Below, in pieces: positions 5,274 to 13,417 of a stretch of 14,555 nucleotides of DNA (position 1 is the first letter of the stretch; every line of letters starts with the position of its first letter). The translations under genes were made by a program, and so were the position numbers. Origin of the DNA: an uncultured bacterium (GTDB lineage: Bacteria; Actinomycetota; Coriobacteriia; Coriobacteriales; Coriobacteriaceae); the NCBI GenBank assembly GCA_905216175.1, contig CAJMSV010000048.1:1-14555 (forward strand), given 5' to 3'. Under the pieces are notes generated by a model that was given only the letters and a program-made list of their open reading frames with translations, had not been told where the DNA came from and searched no databases.

Positions 5274-6749
5274 CTATTTCTTATTGCGCATCTGCGCTTC
5301 CATCTGGCGCAGCAGATCCATATCGGACTTAGGACCGCCCGTTCCCAGGCCGCCCATGCCGCCAAGGCCCATAGCATCCAGACCGGGAATATTGGGCATG
5401 CGCATCTTCTTGCCCTTCTTACCCTTTTTGCCCTTCTTGCCGCCGGCCTGCGCCTGATTGGCCATCGTGCGCATGCGGCCCATCATCTTGTTCATCTCGC
5501 CCCACTGCTTCATAAGGCTGTTGACCTCGGTGGGAGTCACGCCGGCGCCCTTGGCGATACGGGCGCGACGCTGGCCGTTGATGATAGAGGGACGCAGGCG
5601 CTCCTCCTTGGTCATCGACATGATGATGGCCTCGTTCTTGTCGAAGATGCCCTCGTCCAGGTTGCCGCCCATCTGGTTGAGCGCACGCTGGCCACCGGGG
5701 AGCATACCCAGAATGCCCTTCATGCCGCCCATCTTCTTGACAGCCTTCATCTGGTCGAGCATGTCGTTCATGGTAAAGCCCTCGCGCAGCATACGCTCGG
5801 CAGCCTCGAGCTGCTCGGCGTCAGCCGCCTCCTGGGCCTTCTCGATGATGCCGACGACGTCGCCCATGCCCAAGATGCGCTTGGCCATGCGGTCGGGGTA
5901 GAACGGCTCGAGCGAATCGGGCTTCTCGCCCATGCTCACGAACTTGATGGGCTTGCCGGTCACCTGGCGCACCGAAAGCGCGCCGCCGCCACGGGCGTCG
6001 CCGTCGAGCTTGGAGATGATCACGCCGTCAAAGTCGGTGCGATCGGCGAAGGTCGAGACGACGTTGACGATATCCTGGCCGGTCATGGCATCGACGACCA
6101 TCAGCACCTGATCGGGCTTGACGGCCTTCTTGATGTCCACGGCCTCCTGCATCATCTGCTCGTCGATCTGCAGACGACCGGCGGTATCGACGATGACCAC
6201 ATCGCGCAGGTGGTCGACGGCCTCCTGGATGGCGCCCTTAGCGATGTCGACCGGGTGCGCACCGTCACCGCGGAAGACCGGGACGCCGATCTCGCCACCG
6301 AGCGTGGCCAGCTGGTCGGCAGCGGCGGGGCGGTAGACGTCGCACGCGGCGAGCAGCGGCGAGCGGCCCTGCTTCTTGAGCAGGTAGGCCAGCTTTACGG
6401 CCGCCGTGGTCTTACCGGAGCCCTGCAGGCCCACGAGCATGATGACATTGGGAATACGGTTGCTAAAGACGAGCTTGCTCTCGGTGGAGCCGAGCATCTC
6501 GGTGAGCTCGTCGAGCACGATCTTGACGACGTTTTGCGCCGGCGACAGCGACTCCATGACCTCGGCGGTCATGCAGCGCTCCTTGGTCTTGGCGACGAAC
6601 TCCTTGACGACCTTGAAGTTGACGTCGGCCTCGAGCAGCGCCATGCGAATGTCGCGCATGGCCGAGGTGATATCGGCCTCGGTCAGCTTGCCCTTGCCGC
6701 GCAGGCGGTCAAATGTGTCGTTGAGGCGATCGCTCAGAGAATCAAACAC
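5274..6749 (-). CDS. ffh: Signal recognition particle protein Ffh (SRP54)
   Basis: Ffh binds 4.5S/SRP RNA and signal peptides on nascent chains, and delivers ribosomes to FtsY at the membrane by reciprocal GTPase activation. In the 491-residue product the N domain is about 1-95. The G domain has P-loop GLQGSGKT (107-114), DTAGR (188-192) and SKLDG (246-250). The methionine-rich M domain starts near 325 and includes the RNA-binding stretch RRARIAKGAG (394-403) followed by VNSLMKQW. The last serine of the usual GSG is Ala402. The C-terminus carries a Lys/Gly run (GKKGKKGKKGKK, about 437-448) and a Met/Gly-rich tail, making it about 40 residues longer than common Ffh proteins. It starts at GTG 6747-6749 with AAGGAG five to six bases upstream, overlapping the ftsY stop. 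It is the last gene of the operon. Confidence 0.97.
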   Translation of the reverse strand: MFDSLSDRLNDTFDRLRGKGKLTEADITSAMRDIRMALLEADVNFKVVKEFVAKTKERCMTAEVMESLSPAQNVVKIVLDELTEMLGSTESKLVFSNRIPNVIMLVGLQGSGKTTAAVKLAYLLKKQGRSPLLAACDVYRPAAADQLATLGGEIGVPVFRGDGAHPVDIAKGAIQEAVDHLRDVVIVDTAGRLQIDEQMMQEAVDIKKAVKPDQVLMVVDAMTGQDIVNVVSTFADRTDFDGVIISKLDGDARGGGALSVRQVTGKPIKFVSMGEKPDSLEPFYPDRMAKRILGMGDVVGIIEKAQEAADAEQLEAAERMLREGFTMNDMLDQMKAVKKMGGMKGILGMLPGGQRALNQMGGNLDEGIFDKNEAIIMSMTKEERLRPSIINGQRRARIAKGAGVTPTEVNSLMKQWGEMNKMMGRMRTMANQAQAGGKKGKKGKKGKKMRMPNIPGLDAMGLGGMGGLGTGGPKSDMDLLRQMEAQMRNKK

Positions 6750-6759
6750 TAGTCACTCC

Positions 6760-7677
6760 TTAGTTGGACTCGCCCACCAGGGCGCGGCAGAAATCTTTGG
6801 CGTTAAACTCCTGCAGGTCATCGACCTGCTCGCCCACGCCGATGCGCAGGATCGGGAGCTTGAGCTTCTCGGCCACGGCCATGGCAATACCGCCCTTAGC
6901 CGTGCCGTCCAGCTTAGTCATGATAATACCGTCCAGACCCAACGCCTCGTTAAACTCAAGCGCCTGGTTCAGACCGTTTTGCCCTGTCGCGGCATCGATT
7001 ACGAGTACGACCGAGACGGGCATGGGGCCGGCGGCCATATTGGCGGCGCGCTTACGCGTCACGTTGACCACCTTGGCAAGCTCGCGCATGAGCTCGGGGC
7101 TCGTGTGCAGACGGCCGGCGGTGTCGATAAGCACCAGGTCGCTGCCGCTCTTGTCGGCCTCGTCGAGTACGTCGTAGCAAACGCTTGCCGGGTCGGAGCC
7201 GCGGTCGCGCTTGATGACGGGGACACCGGCGCGCTGGCCCCACACATCGAGCTGTTCGATGGCGGCGGCGCGGAAGGTATCGGCCGAGCCGATCACGACG
7301 TTCTTGCCGCGGGCAGCCATAGCGCTCGCGATCTTGCCGACCGTCGTGGTCTTGCCGGCACCGTTAATGCCCACAAACAGCACGCAACTCGGCGTGTCAG
7401 CGAACGGATCGCGCTCGACGGGCACAAAATGCTGCTCGAGTTGCTCGGCCAGGGCGCGACGGAGCTGCGGGGCGGTCTTAAGGTTCTTCTTGGCCGCGGC
7501 ATCGCGCAGGTCATCGGAGACCTGGATGGCGACCTCGGCACCCATGTCACCCATGACGAGGGTGTCCTCTAGGTCCTCCCAAAAATCTTCATCGACCTCA
7601 CCGCCAAAATAGAAGACCTCGTTAAGGGCCTCGCGGCTGCGCTCAAGTCCGCGCGAGAGAGCGTCAAAGAATCCCAT
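6760..7677 (-). CDS. ftsY: SRP receptor FtsY
   Basis: FtsY is the membrane-associated SRP receptor GTPase that pairs with Ffh. The 305-residue product has an N domain at about 1-90 and a G domain with GINGAGKT (103-110), SADTFRAAAIEQL (131-143), DTAGR (185-189), TKLDG (254-258) and a C-terminal GVGEQVDDLQEF. There is no long acidic A domain like E. coli's, so membrane contact probably relies on the N-terminal amphipathic stretch (MGFFDALSRGLERSREAL). Its ATG overlaps the smc stop as TAATG, implying translational coupling. The ffh start follows its own stop by 10 nt, putting the two SRP GTPases in one transcript. Confidence 0.97.
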   Translation of the reverse strand: MGFFDALSRGLERSREALNEVFYFGGEVDEDFWEDLEDTLVMGDMGAEVAIQVSDDLRDAAAKKNLKTAPQLRRALAEQLEQHFVPVERDPFADTPSCVLFVGINGAGKTTTVGKIASAMAARGKNVVIGSADTFRAAAIEQLDVWGQRAGVPVIKRDRGSDPASVCYDVLDEADKSGSDLVLIDTAGRLHTSPELMRELAKVVNVTRKRAANMAAGPMPVSVVLVIDAATGQNGLNQALEFNEALGLDGIIMTKLDGTAKGGIAMAVAEKLKLPILRIGVGEQVDDLQEFNAKDFCRALVGESN

Positions 7678-10600
7678 TATGCATTCACGACCTTTCCGGT
7701 TTCGCGATCGAGTTTTTGCGAGACGACGCGACTGACGCCGTCAGCTTGCATCGAGACGCCGTAGAGAACGTCAGCGTCCTCCATAGTACGGCGCTGATGC
7801 GAAATGACCAAGAGCTGCGTATCGGAACGCAACACGTCGAGCGCGCCGATAAGCTTGGACAAGTTGGCGTCGTCGAGCGCCGCCTCAACCTCGTCCAGCA
7901 CATAGAACGGCACCGTGCGCGTACGGTACACGGCAAAGAGCAGGGCGAGCGCCGTCAGACTCTTCTCGCCGCCCGACATGAGCATCATCTTGGTGATGCG
8001 CTTGCCGCGCGGTTGAGCCACGACCTCGATGCCCGTCTCGGCCGGATGCTCGGGGTCGGTCATCTCCAGATGAGCCTGGCCTCCCGGGAAGAGCATGGCG
8101 AAGATCTCGCGGAAGTTCGCATCGACCTTCTCGAAGGTTACCAGGAACGCCTTGCGCATCTTGCGGTCGATAGCCACGGTGATCTTGGTGAGCGCCTTGC
8201 GCGCGCTCTCCAGATCGGCCAGTTGCTCCTCGATGTAATCGGCACGGCGCTTGAGCTGCTCATACTCCTCCATGGCGACTTGGTTCACAGGGCCCAGGTT
8301 GTTGATCTGGCGCACGAGTTGGTTAAGCTCGCGCTCGGCGGCGTCGCGGTCGGTGGGCGCAGGAAGCATAAGCGCTTCCTCGAGCACCGTGGTGCCATCG
8401 GCGGTAATGGCCTTGATGGCCGCCTCTACCTGCACCTCGAGCTTACCGCGTGCGACCTTGAACTCGTTTTGCGTCGCCGTGGCGACATCGACCTTTTCTT
8501 TGGCACGAGCGACCTCGGCCTTGGCGTCCTCGATGGTCTTCTTGAGCGAGGCCGAATCCGCCTCCTCGAGCGAAGCCTGGTCACGCAGGCGCGCGGCCCA
8601 ATCCGACGCACAATCCAGCAGGGCCGAATAGCGCTCGTGCATGGGGTCGACGCGCAGGCGCAGCAACTCGAGCGAGCGCGAGGCCTGGCGTGTTCCGCGG
8701 ATACGGCGGTCGATGCCCTCCAGGCGATGCTCCAGGTCGGGCACGCGGCCCTTCAGCGAACGCAAGCGCTCGCTCGTCTGGGCTAGACGCACCTTGGCAT
8801 CGGCGAGCTTGCCGGCTGCCTCGAAATCATCACGGCGCACGCGATCGAGTTCGTCGTTGGCTTCCGCAATCTGGAGACCCAGGTCACTTGCCTGCGCACG
8901 GGCCTCGTCGCGCGAACGGGTGAGCTCGTCAACGCGCGGGCGCGCAGCGCGAACGGCCTCGGCGGCCTGCTCACGGCGCTTGGAGATGCGCACGCGCTCG
9001 ACCTCGGCATTGTTGGCGGTTTGCTCCAGGCGGCCGATCTCGGAGAGCAGCGAACGGCGCTCGCCCTCAAGACGGGCGATCTCGCCGGCGGCATCGCCCT
9101 CGGCGGCACGCGCCTCCTCGACGGCCGCATTGGCCTCGACGACCTGATCCGACACATGCTCAAACACGGCAGCCAGATCGGGCTCCAGGCCCTCCAGCTC
9201 GCGGATACGACGTTTGCGCTCCAGAGCGCCCGAAGCCTCGCCGGCATCAAGCCCCACGCGAACCAGGCCGCCGCAGACAACGCGGGCGCCATCGGGCGTC
9301 ACATAGGTCACGCCGTCAACGACTGGTGCCGTCAGCGCGGCAGCCAAGTCATCGACCACGTAATAGCCGCCGAGCAGGGCCTCGACAACCGGGCCATAAC
9401 CGGCGCGCACGGACAAGCGATCAACAAGGCGGGTACCGGCGGCACCCTCGGCGGCCGCAGAGCCGCTCACGCTGCGCGAAACCAGCAGCGCCTCGCCCGA
9501 GGCCTTCTTCTGGTCCAGTGCAGCGCGACCGGCGCGCTCAAGTGCGGCAGCGTTATCGAACAACAGGGCATCGATATCGCCGGCGAGCAGCTGCTCAACC
9601 AGGCCTTCAAGCTCACGCGGTGCCTCGAGCACATCGCCCAGACGGCCCGAAACATCGTCGCCCAGCGCGCCAACCAGGCGGCTTACGAGCGGCGAGCTGT
9701 CGGCCATACGAGCGTCGAGCTTCTTTTGGCTCGCGAGCTCTGAGCGCACCTCGGACAGCTTGTTGCGCGCCTCGCCCTCACGGGAACGCAGGTCCTTGAG
9801 GGCAGCGCGTGCCGTCTCGGTGGCCTCGCGCGCATCGCTCTGGGCCTGACGAGCCGCCTCAAGGGCGCTCTCAAGCTCCTCAGCACGGTCGCGACGGCTC
9901 TCAAGCGATGCCGTGACCTCCTCGAGTTGCTCGTCGATCTGCTCCAGGCGCGAGGCATACATGTTGTCCTCGACCTCGGCATTGGAAAGCGAATCCTTTA
10001 CCTTGGTGAGCTCGAGCGCAGCATTATCGGCCACACGCTGCACATCGCGCTGTTCGCGCGTAAGCTGCGAAATCTGATTGTCGAGCGCCACGCGACGCTC
10101 GTGGAGCTGGGCGGCGGCAGGTCCGGCGGCGTCAACGTCGTCCTGGGCCTGCATGTGCGCACCGGTCACTTCCTCAAGCTGGGCACGCGCATCCTCGAGC
10201 TCCTCGACCACGCGACGACGCTGATGCTCGGAGCTCGAGATCTGGCCGCGCATGTCGGACAGGCGCGACACCATGTTGTGGCCCTTTTCCTCGAGCAGAC
10301 GCATGTCGGAGTTGATGCGGCCGACCACGTCTTGCATATGGCGGCGCTGCTCACCCAGATCGCCCACTAATAGGCCCTTTTCCTCGAGCATGACCTGGAG
10401 CTTCTCGAGCTCACGCTCCTTTTCGCCCAGGCGGTACTGCGCAAGCTCAAGCTCGGCAGCGCCCTCCTTGGAGCGGCTCTCCAGGTCGTTCCACTGCGAC
10501 TGCAGCGAACGAAGCTCGTCGACGGCCAGCATCTGCGTAAGCTCGTTCGCGCGCGAGGACAGCTCTTTGTACTTGCGCGCACGATCGACCTGACGCTCCA

Positions 10601-11213
10601 GCGGCCGCAGCTGACGGGCAATCTCCTTATTGATGTCGCGGGCACGGGTCAGGTGCTCGTCCATCGATTTAATCTTTTTGAGCGCACGCTCCTTGCGGCG
10701 CTTGTGCTTGGAGATGCCGGCAGCCTCCTCGATCAGGGCGCGGCGCTCCTCGGGGCGACTCTGCAAAATGGCATCGAGCTTGCCCTGGCTAATGATGGAA
10801 TGCGTATCCTTACCCAGGCCCGAATCGTGCAGGATGTCCTGAATGTCCATCAGGCGGCACGGGCTCGAGTTGATGAGGTACTCGCTTTCGCCCGAGCGGT
10901 ACATACGACGGGTGATGGCGACCTCGTCAAAGTCGACGGGCAGCATATGGTCCGAGTTATCGAGCACCAGCGTGACCTCGGCGACACCCACCGGCTTGCG
11001 CGCCGACGAGCCCGAGAAGATGACGTCCTCCATAGCCTGGCCGCGCAGCTGCTTGGCGCTCTGCTCGCCCAGGACCCACAGAATCGAGTCGGAGATGTTC
11101 GATTTTCCCGAGCCGTTGGGACCGACGATGACGGTCAGGCCCGGCTCAAATGACATATGGGCGCGGTCGGCAAACGACTTGAACCCTTTGAGCGTGAGGG
11201 ACTTGAGATACAC
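7677..11213 (-). CDS. smc: Chromosome segregation/condensation ATPase SMC
   Basis: SMC forms ring-shaped dimers with ScpA/ScpB that extrude and organise chromosomal DNA. The 1178-residue length is typical. The N-terminal head has Walker A GPNGSGKSN (31-39) and the Q-loop in SIISQGKLDAIL (about 139-150). The first coiled coil spans about 165-500. The hinge is about 510-660, including VTPDGARVVCGG. The returning coiled coil spans about 665-1010. The C-terminal head carries the ABC signature LMSGGEKSLTAL (about 1078-1089) and Walker B YVLDEVEAALDD (about 1104-1115), followed by the H-loop His in VISHQRRT. It starts at GTG 11211-11213, with AGGA three bases upstream and the rnc stop 10 nt before. 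The scpA and scpB partners are not in the window. Confidence 0.97.
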   Translation of the reverse strand: MYLKSLTLKGFKSFADRAHMSFEPGLTVIVGPNGSGKSNISDSILWVLGEQSAKQLRGQAMEDVIFSGSSARKPVGVAEVTLVLDNSDHMLPVDFDEVAITRRMYRSGESEYLINSSPCRLMDIQDILHDSGLGKDTHSIISQGKLDAILQSRPEERRALIEEAAGISKHKRRKERALKKIKSMDEHLTRARDINKEIARQLRPLERQVDRARKYKELSSRANELTQMLAVDELRSLQSQWNDLESRSKEGAAELELAQYRLGEKERELEKLQVMLEEKGLLVGDLGEQRRHMQDVVGRINSDMRLLEEKGHNMVSRLSDMRGQISSSEHQRRRVVEELEDARAQLEEVTGAHMQAQDDVDAAGPAAAQLHERRVALDNQISQLTREQRDVQRVADNAALELTKVKDSLSNAEVEDNMYASRLEQIDEQLEEVTASLESRRDRAEELESALEAARQAQSDAREATETARAALKDLRSREGEARNKLSEVRSELASQKKLDARMADSSPLVSRLVGALGDDVSGRLGDVLEAPRELEGLVEQLLAGDIDALLFDNAAALERAGRAALDQKKASGEALLVSRSVSGSAAAEGAAGTRLVDRLSVRAGYGPVVEALLGGYYVVDDLAAALTAPVVDGVTYVTPDGARVVCGGLVRVGLDAGEASGALERKRRIRELEGLEPDLAAVFEHVSDQVVEANAAVEEARAAEGDAAGEIARLEGERRSLLSEIGRLEQTANNAEVERVRISKRREQAAEAVRAARPRVDELTRSRDEARAQASDLGLQIAEANDELDRVRRDDFEAAGKLADAKVRLAQTSERLRSLKGRVPDLEHRLEGIDRRIRGTRQASRSLELLRLRVDPMHERYSALLDCASDWAARLRDQASLEEADSASLKKTIEDAKAEVARAKEKVDVATATQNEFKVARGKLEVQVEAAIKAITADGTTVLEEALMLPAPTDRDAAERELNQLVRQINNLGPVNQVAMEEYEQLKRRADYIEEQLADLESARKALTKITVAIDRKMRKAFLVTFEKVDANFREIFAMLFPGGQAHLEMTDPEHPAETGIEVVAQPRGKRITKMMLMSGGEKSLTALALLFAVYRTRTVPFYVLDEVEAALDDANLSKLIGALDVLRSDTQLLVISHQRRTMEDADVLYGVSMQADGVSRVVSQKLDRETGKVVNA

Positions 11214-11223
11214 GGTTCCTCGC

Positions 11224-11949
11224 TTACACGTGCTTCTTGTTCAGAATCACGCCGTTGGTGGTGTAACCCATGCGGTCGAGTGCTTCGAGCGCGGCGGCTC
11301 CCTCGGCAACCTTCAATGAGGAGCCGGAGCCGCGCCCCTGGCGAATACAATCGACCAACCCCACGGCGGATAAGGAGGGCGCCAGCGCCGGGCCCTCGGA
11401 GCCGACCAGTTTATACGCGGGAGGCTCGTGGCCGGCTGCCTGCACGCACTCCTGCAAGAACGACTTGGGATTCGCGGGGTGCTCGGCACGCTCGGAGGCC
11501 AGGTGCGGTTTAAGCGTACGGTGGATGTACTCCGCCGCCGCATCCCAGCCGGCATCCAGATACAGCGCGCCCACGAGCGACTCATAGACGTTCTCGAGCG
11601 CCGAGTGCAGGCCGCGCGCGCCAGTACCGGTCTCGGAAGCACCAAAGATGATGATGTCGTCGATGCCCAGTTCGTGCGACACCTCGGACAGCGTGGCGCC
11701 CGAGACAAGGGATACCTTTAGGCGCGTGAGCTTGCCCTCGTCAAACTCGGGATAGGACTCAAAGAGCGAACGGGCCACCACGGCGCCCAAAATGGAATCT
11801 CCCAAAAACTCAAGGCGCTCATAGCTGGCAGAGACCGGCTGGCCCTCGACGGCCGAGGGATGCGTGAGCGCCGCGCGCAGCAGCACCTTGTTATTGAACT
11901 CATGACCCAGAATCTCCTGGGCACGCGTGAGTCGTTCAGACAAAGCCAA
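11224..11949 (-). CDS. rnc: Ribonuclease III
   Basis: RNase III cleaves double-stranded RNA in rRNA precursors and structured mRNAs. In the 241-residue product the catalytic domain spans about 1-150 with the signature ERLEFLGDSIL, giving metal-site residues Glu47 and Asp51. The second acidic motif reads LENVYESLVGALYLD: Glu123 is kept, but the position that is Asp in E. coli (D114) is Asn120. The dsRNA-binding domain (about 160-228) is recognisable (PKSFLQECVQ, GRGSGSSLKVAEGAAALEAL) but loose, with SLK in place of the usual SKK. The start is TTG 11947-11949, 3 nt after the acpP stop, with AAGGAGG inside the end of acpP. The rnc-smc-ftsY order is common in Gram-positives. Confidence 0.95.
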   Translation of the reverse strand: MALSERLTRAQEILGHEFNNKVLLRAALTHPSAVEGQPVSASYERLEFLGDSILGAVVARSLFESYPEFDEGKLTRLKVSLVSGATLSEVSHELGIDDIIIFGASETGTGARGLHSALENVYESLVGALYLDAGWDAAAEYIHRTLKPHLASERAEHPANPKSFLQECVQAAGHEPPAYKLVGSEGPALAPSLSAVGLVDCIRQGRGSGSSLKVAEGAAALEALDRMGYTTNGVILNKKHV

Positions 11950-11952
11950 GAC

Positions 11953-12195
11953 TTAGGCCTCCTTGGCGTTTTCGATCGCGTCGACGGCGTCGGCGACAGA
12001 GTTGAGCGACAGCAGGGTCTCGTCATCGATTTCGAGGTCGAACTCGTCCTCGATAGCCGTCACCAGCTGCAGACGCTCGAGCGAATCGGCATCGAGATCG
12101 TCAAAAGTGGTCTCGTCGCTAATGTCGGCGACATCGACGCCCAGCACGTCAGCGGCGATTTCGGCGATCTTATCGAAGATTTCGGAGCGGTCCAT
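11953..12195 (-). CDS. acpP: Acyl carrier protein
   Basis: ACP carries growing fatty acyl chains on a 4'-phosphopantetheine arm for fatty acid synthesis, and supplies acyl groups to PlsX. The 80-residue, strongly acidic product has the attachment serine Ser38 in DADSLERLQL, with DSLE where DSLD is commoner. The helical pattern continues with VTAIEDEFDLEIDDE. It starts at ATG 12193-12195 with GAGGAAG about five bases upstream. It lies between plsX (114-nt gap) and rnc (3-nt gap), the classic fatty acid/RNase III arrangement. The large gap upstream carries a hairpin and a possible promoter, which could let ACP be made at a higher level than PlsX. Confidence 0.95.
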   Translation of the reverse strand: MDRSEIFDKIAEIAADVLGVDVADISDETTFDDLDADSLERLQLVTAIEDEFDLEIDDETLLSLNSVADAVDAIENAKEA

Positions 12196-12238
12196 AGCGC
12201 TTCCTCTCGTATGTCATGGAACACAACACAACACGGCG

Positions 12239-12272
12239 ATCAGAGCCGCGTTGCAATACGGCTCCGATTCTA
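12239..12272 (-). promoter_or_regulatory. Hairpin and possible -10 box in the plsX-acpP gap
   Basis: In minus-strand RNA, bases 12268-12259 and 12248-12239 form a 10-bp stem (AUCGGAGCCG with CGGCUCUGAU) containing one G-U pair. In plus-strand RNA that pair would be a C/A mismatch, so it is better in the direction of transcription. The tail is GU-rich rather than a U-tract. TAGAAT (minus strand, 12272-12267) at its upstream edge resembles a -10 box, but no good -35 is seen. It could be a weak terminator, processing site or leader structure for acpP. (AACAC)x3 at 12220-12234 lies between it and acpP. Confidence 0.35.
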
Positions 12273-12309
12273 CCCCACGCGGTACGGGTTGAGCCACGTA
12301 ACGGGGCTC

Positions 12310-13329
12310 TTATAAAACGATACCGTCCATAGAATTGGCAACGTCCTGAACAAGCCCGGCACGTACGGCCTGGGCCGCGGCAAGCGTACCGTTCTTGACG
12401 GCCTCGACCGACGTGGCACCGTGGCCGATCAACACGACGCCGCGCAGGCCCAGTAGGATCGCGCCGCCCTTGGCGTCGCCCGAAAGTTTGGCTTTGATCT
12501 CGCGCATCTGCTTTTTGATAAGCAGCGCGGCTATCTTGGTGCCGAGCGAAGACATAAAGGCACCCTTGAGCTCCTGAAGCAAAAACTTGGCAGCGCCCTC
12601 GGTGGCCTTGAGCGCAATGTTGCCCGACATGCCGTCGGCGACCACGACGTCAAAATTGCCCGACGTAAGATCGGTGCCCTCGCAGTTGCCCACAAAGCCG
12701 GGAACAGCGGCCTTCATGACCGGGAAGCACGACTTGGTAAAGTTGGATCCCTTCTCGTCCTCGGTGCCGTTGGCAAGCAGGCCCACGCGAGGATGCTCGA
12801 TGCCCAAAACCACGCGAGCATAGGCAGAGCCCATCTGGGCGAAGCGCACCATGTCGTCCACCGTGACATCGGGATTGGCGCCCATATCGCACAACACCGT
12901 CAGGCCGCCGGCGCGATTGGGCAGAGCGTTGGTCAGGCACGGACGGACCGGCTGTTTCTTGCCCTCTGCCAAATACCTAAACGGCGTGACGTAGGCCGTG
13001 GCGGCAGCGGTCATGGCACCGGTCGAGCCGGCCGAGAAAAACGCGTCCGCAGTGCCCTTCTTAATGGCACGGCACGCAAGCACGATCGAGGACTTGCGCT
13101 TGGTCATCACAGCGCGGATGGGATCGTCCTCCATGCTGATGACGTCGGGGGCCTCCAAGGCCTCCACGCGGGCATGCGCTGCGGCAAAGGGGTTGACGAT
13201 TTCGGCGGGACCGACGGCCAAGACCTCGATCTCGGGATCTGCCGCGAGCGCAGCCTCGATACCGTCGAGGACGACCTGGGGCTTCTCGTCTCCGCCCACA
13301 ACGACTACACAACCGCGAACGATACTCAT
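12310..13329 (-). CDS. plsX: Phosphate acyltransferase PlsX
   Basis: PlsX converts acyl-ACP and phosphate to acyl-phosphate, the donor for PlsY in phospholipid synthesis, acting as a peripheral membrane enzyme. The 339-residue product has the family's SIVLACRAIKKGTADAFFSAGSTGAM core, split here as RAIKKGTADAFF and SAGSTGAMTAAAT. It also has LCDMGANPDV, FAQMGSAYARVVLG, VGLLANGTEDEKG and DGMSGNIALKATEG. The N-terminal motif is usually DAMGGDxxP but here reads VVVVGGDEKP (residues 8-17), so the Asp is lost while GGD is kept. The start is ATG 13327-13329 with GGAG eight bases upstream. The frame is open a further 25 codons to 13404, but that stretch crosses a terminator hairpin and is unlike PlsX. 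The product feeds the same pathway as the next gene, acpP. Confidence 0.94.
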   Translation of the reverse strand: MSIVRGCVVVVGGDEKPQVVLDGIEAALAADPEIEVLAVGPAEIVNPFAAAHARVEALEAPDVISMEDDPIRAVMTKRKSSIVLACRAIKKGTADAFFSAGSTGAMTAAATAYVTPFRYLAEGKKQPVRPCLTNALPNRAGGLTVLCDMGANPDVTVDDMVRFAQMGSAYARVVLGIEHPRVGLLANGTEDEKGSNFTKSCFPVMKAAVPGFVGNCEGTDLTSGNFDVVVADGMSGNIALKATEGAAKFLLQELKGAFMSSLGTKIAALLIKKQMREIKAKLSGDAKGGAILLGLRGVVLIGHGATSVEAVKNGTLAAAQAVRAGLVQDVANSMDGIVL

Positions 13330-13345
13330 TTCAAATGCTCCATAA

Positions 13346-13377
13346 ACAAAAATGGCCGACTCATTGAGCCGGCCATT
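13346..13377 (-). terminator. Strong intrinsic terminator between rpmF and plsX
   Basis: Read on the minus strand, AATGGCCGGCTC, loop AAT, GAGTCGGCCATT forms a 12-bp stem whose only non-standard pair is G-U (an A/C mismatch on the plus strand). It is followed by TTTTTGTTT spanning the end of the stem and tail. This is a textbook minus-strand terminator downstream of rpmF. Only about 16 nt separate the U-tract from the plsX ATG, leaving almost no room for an independent plsX promoter after it. Confidence 0.88.
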
Positions 13378-13417
13378 GTGGTTCCAGTAGGAGCGGCATC
13401 GCATCCAGAGTATACAG

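Noticed and set aside
5247..6752. 501-codon plus-strand open frame antisense to ffh
   Set aside because: It lies wholly opposite a certain gene, has a His/Leu/Asp/Gly-rich composition typical of antisense frames in GC-rich DNA, and shows no domain.
7716..8786. 356-codon plus-strand open frame antisense to the smc C-terminus
   Set aside because: It is the same kind of codon-bias artefact, with no motif and no ribosome binding site of note.
11151..11159. Third TGACATATG copy
   Set aside because: It lies inside smc coding sequence, is not a full palindrome and is not near a promoter. It is probably chance.
12220..12234. (AACAC)x3 microrepeat before acpP
   Set aside because: Three short units are too few to call a functional repeat. 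It is noted only with the acpP leader.
13330..13404. 25-codon N-terminal extension of plsX
   Set aside because: It runs through a strong terminator hairpin and does not resemble PlsX. ATG 13329 has a suitable ribosome binding site.
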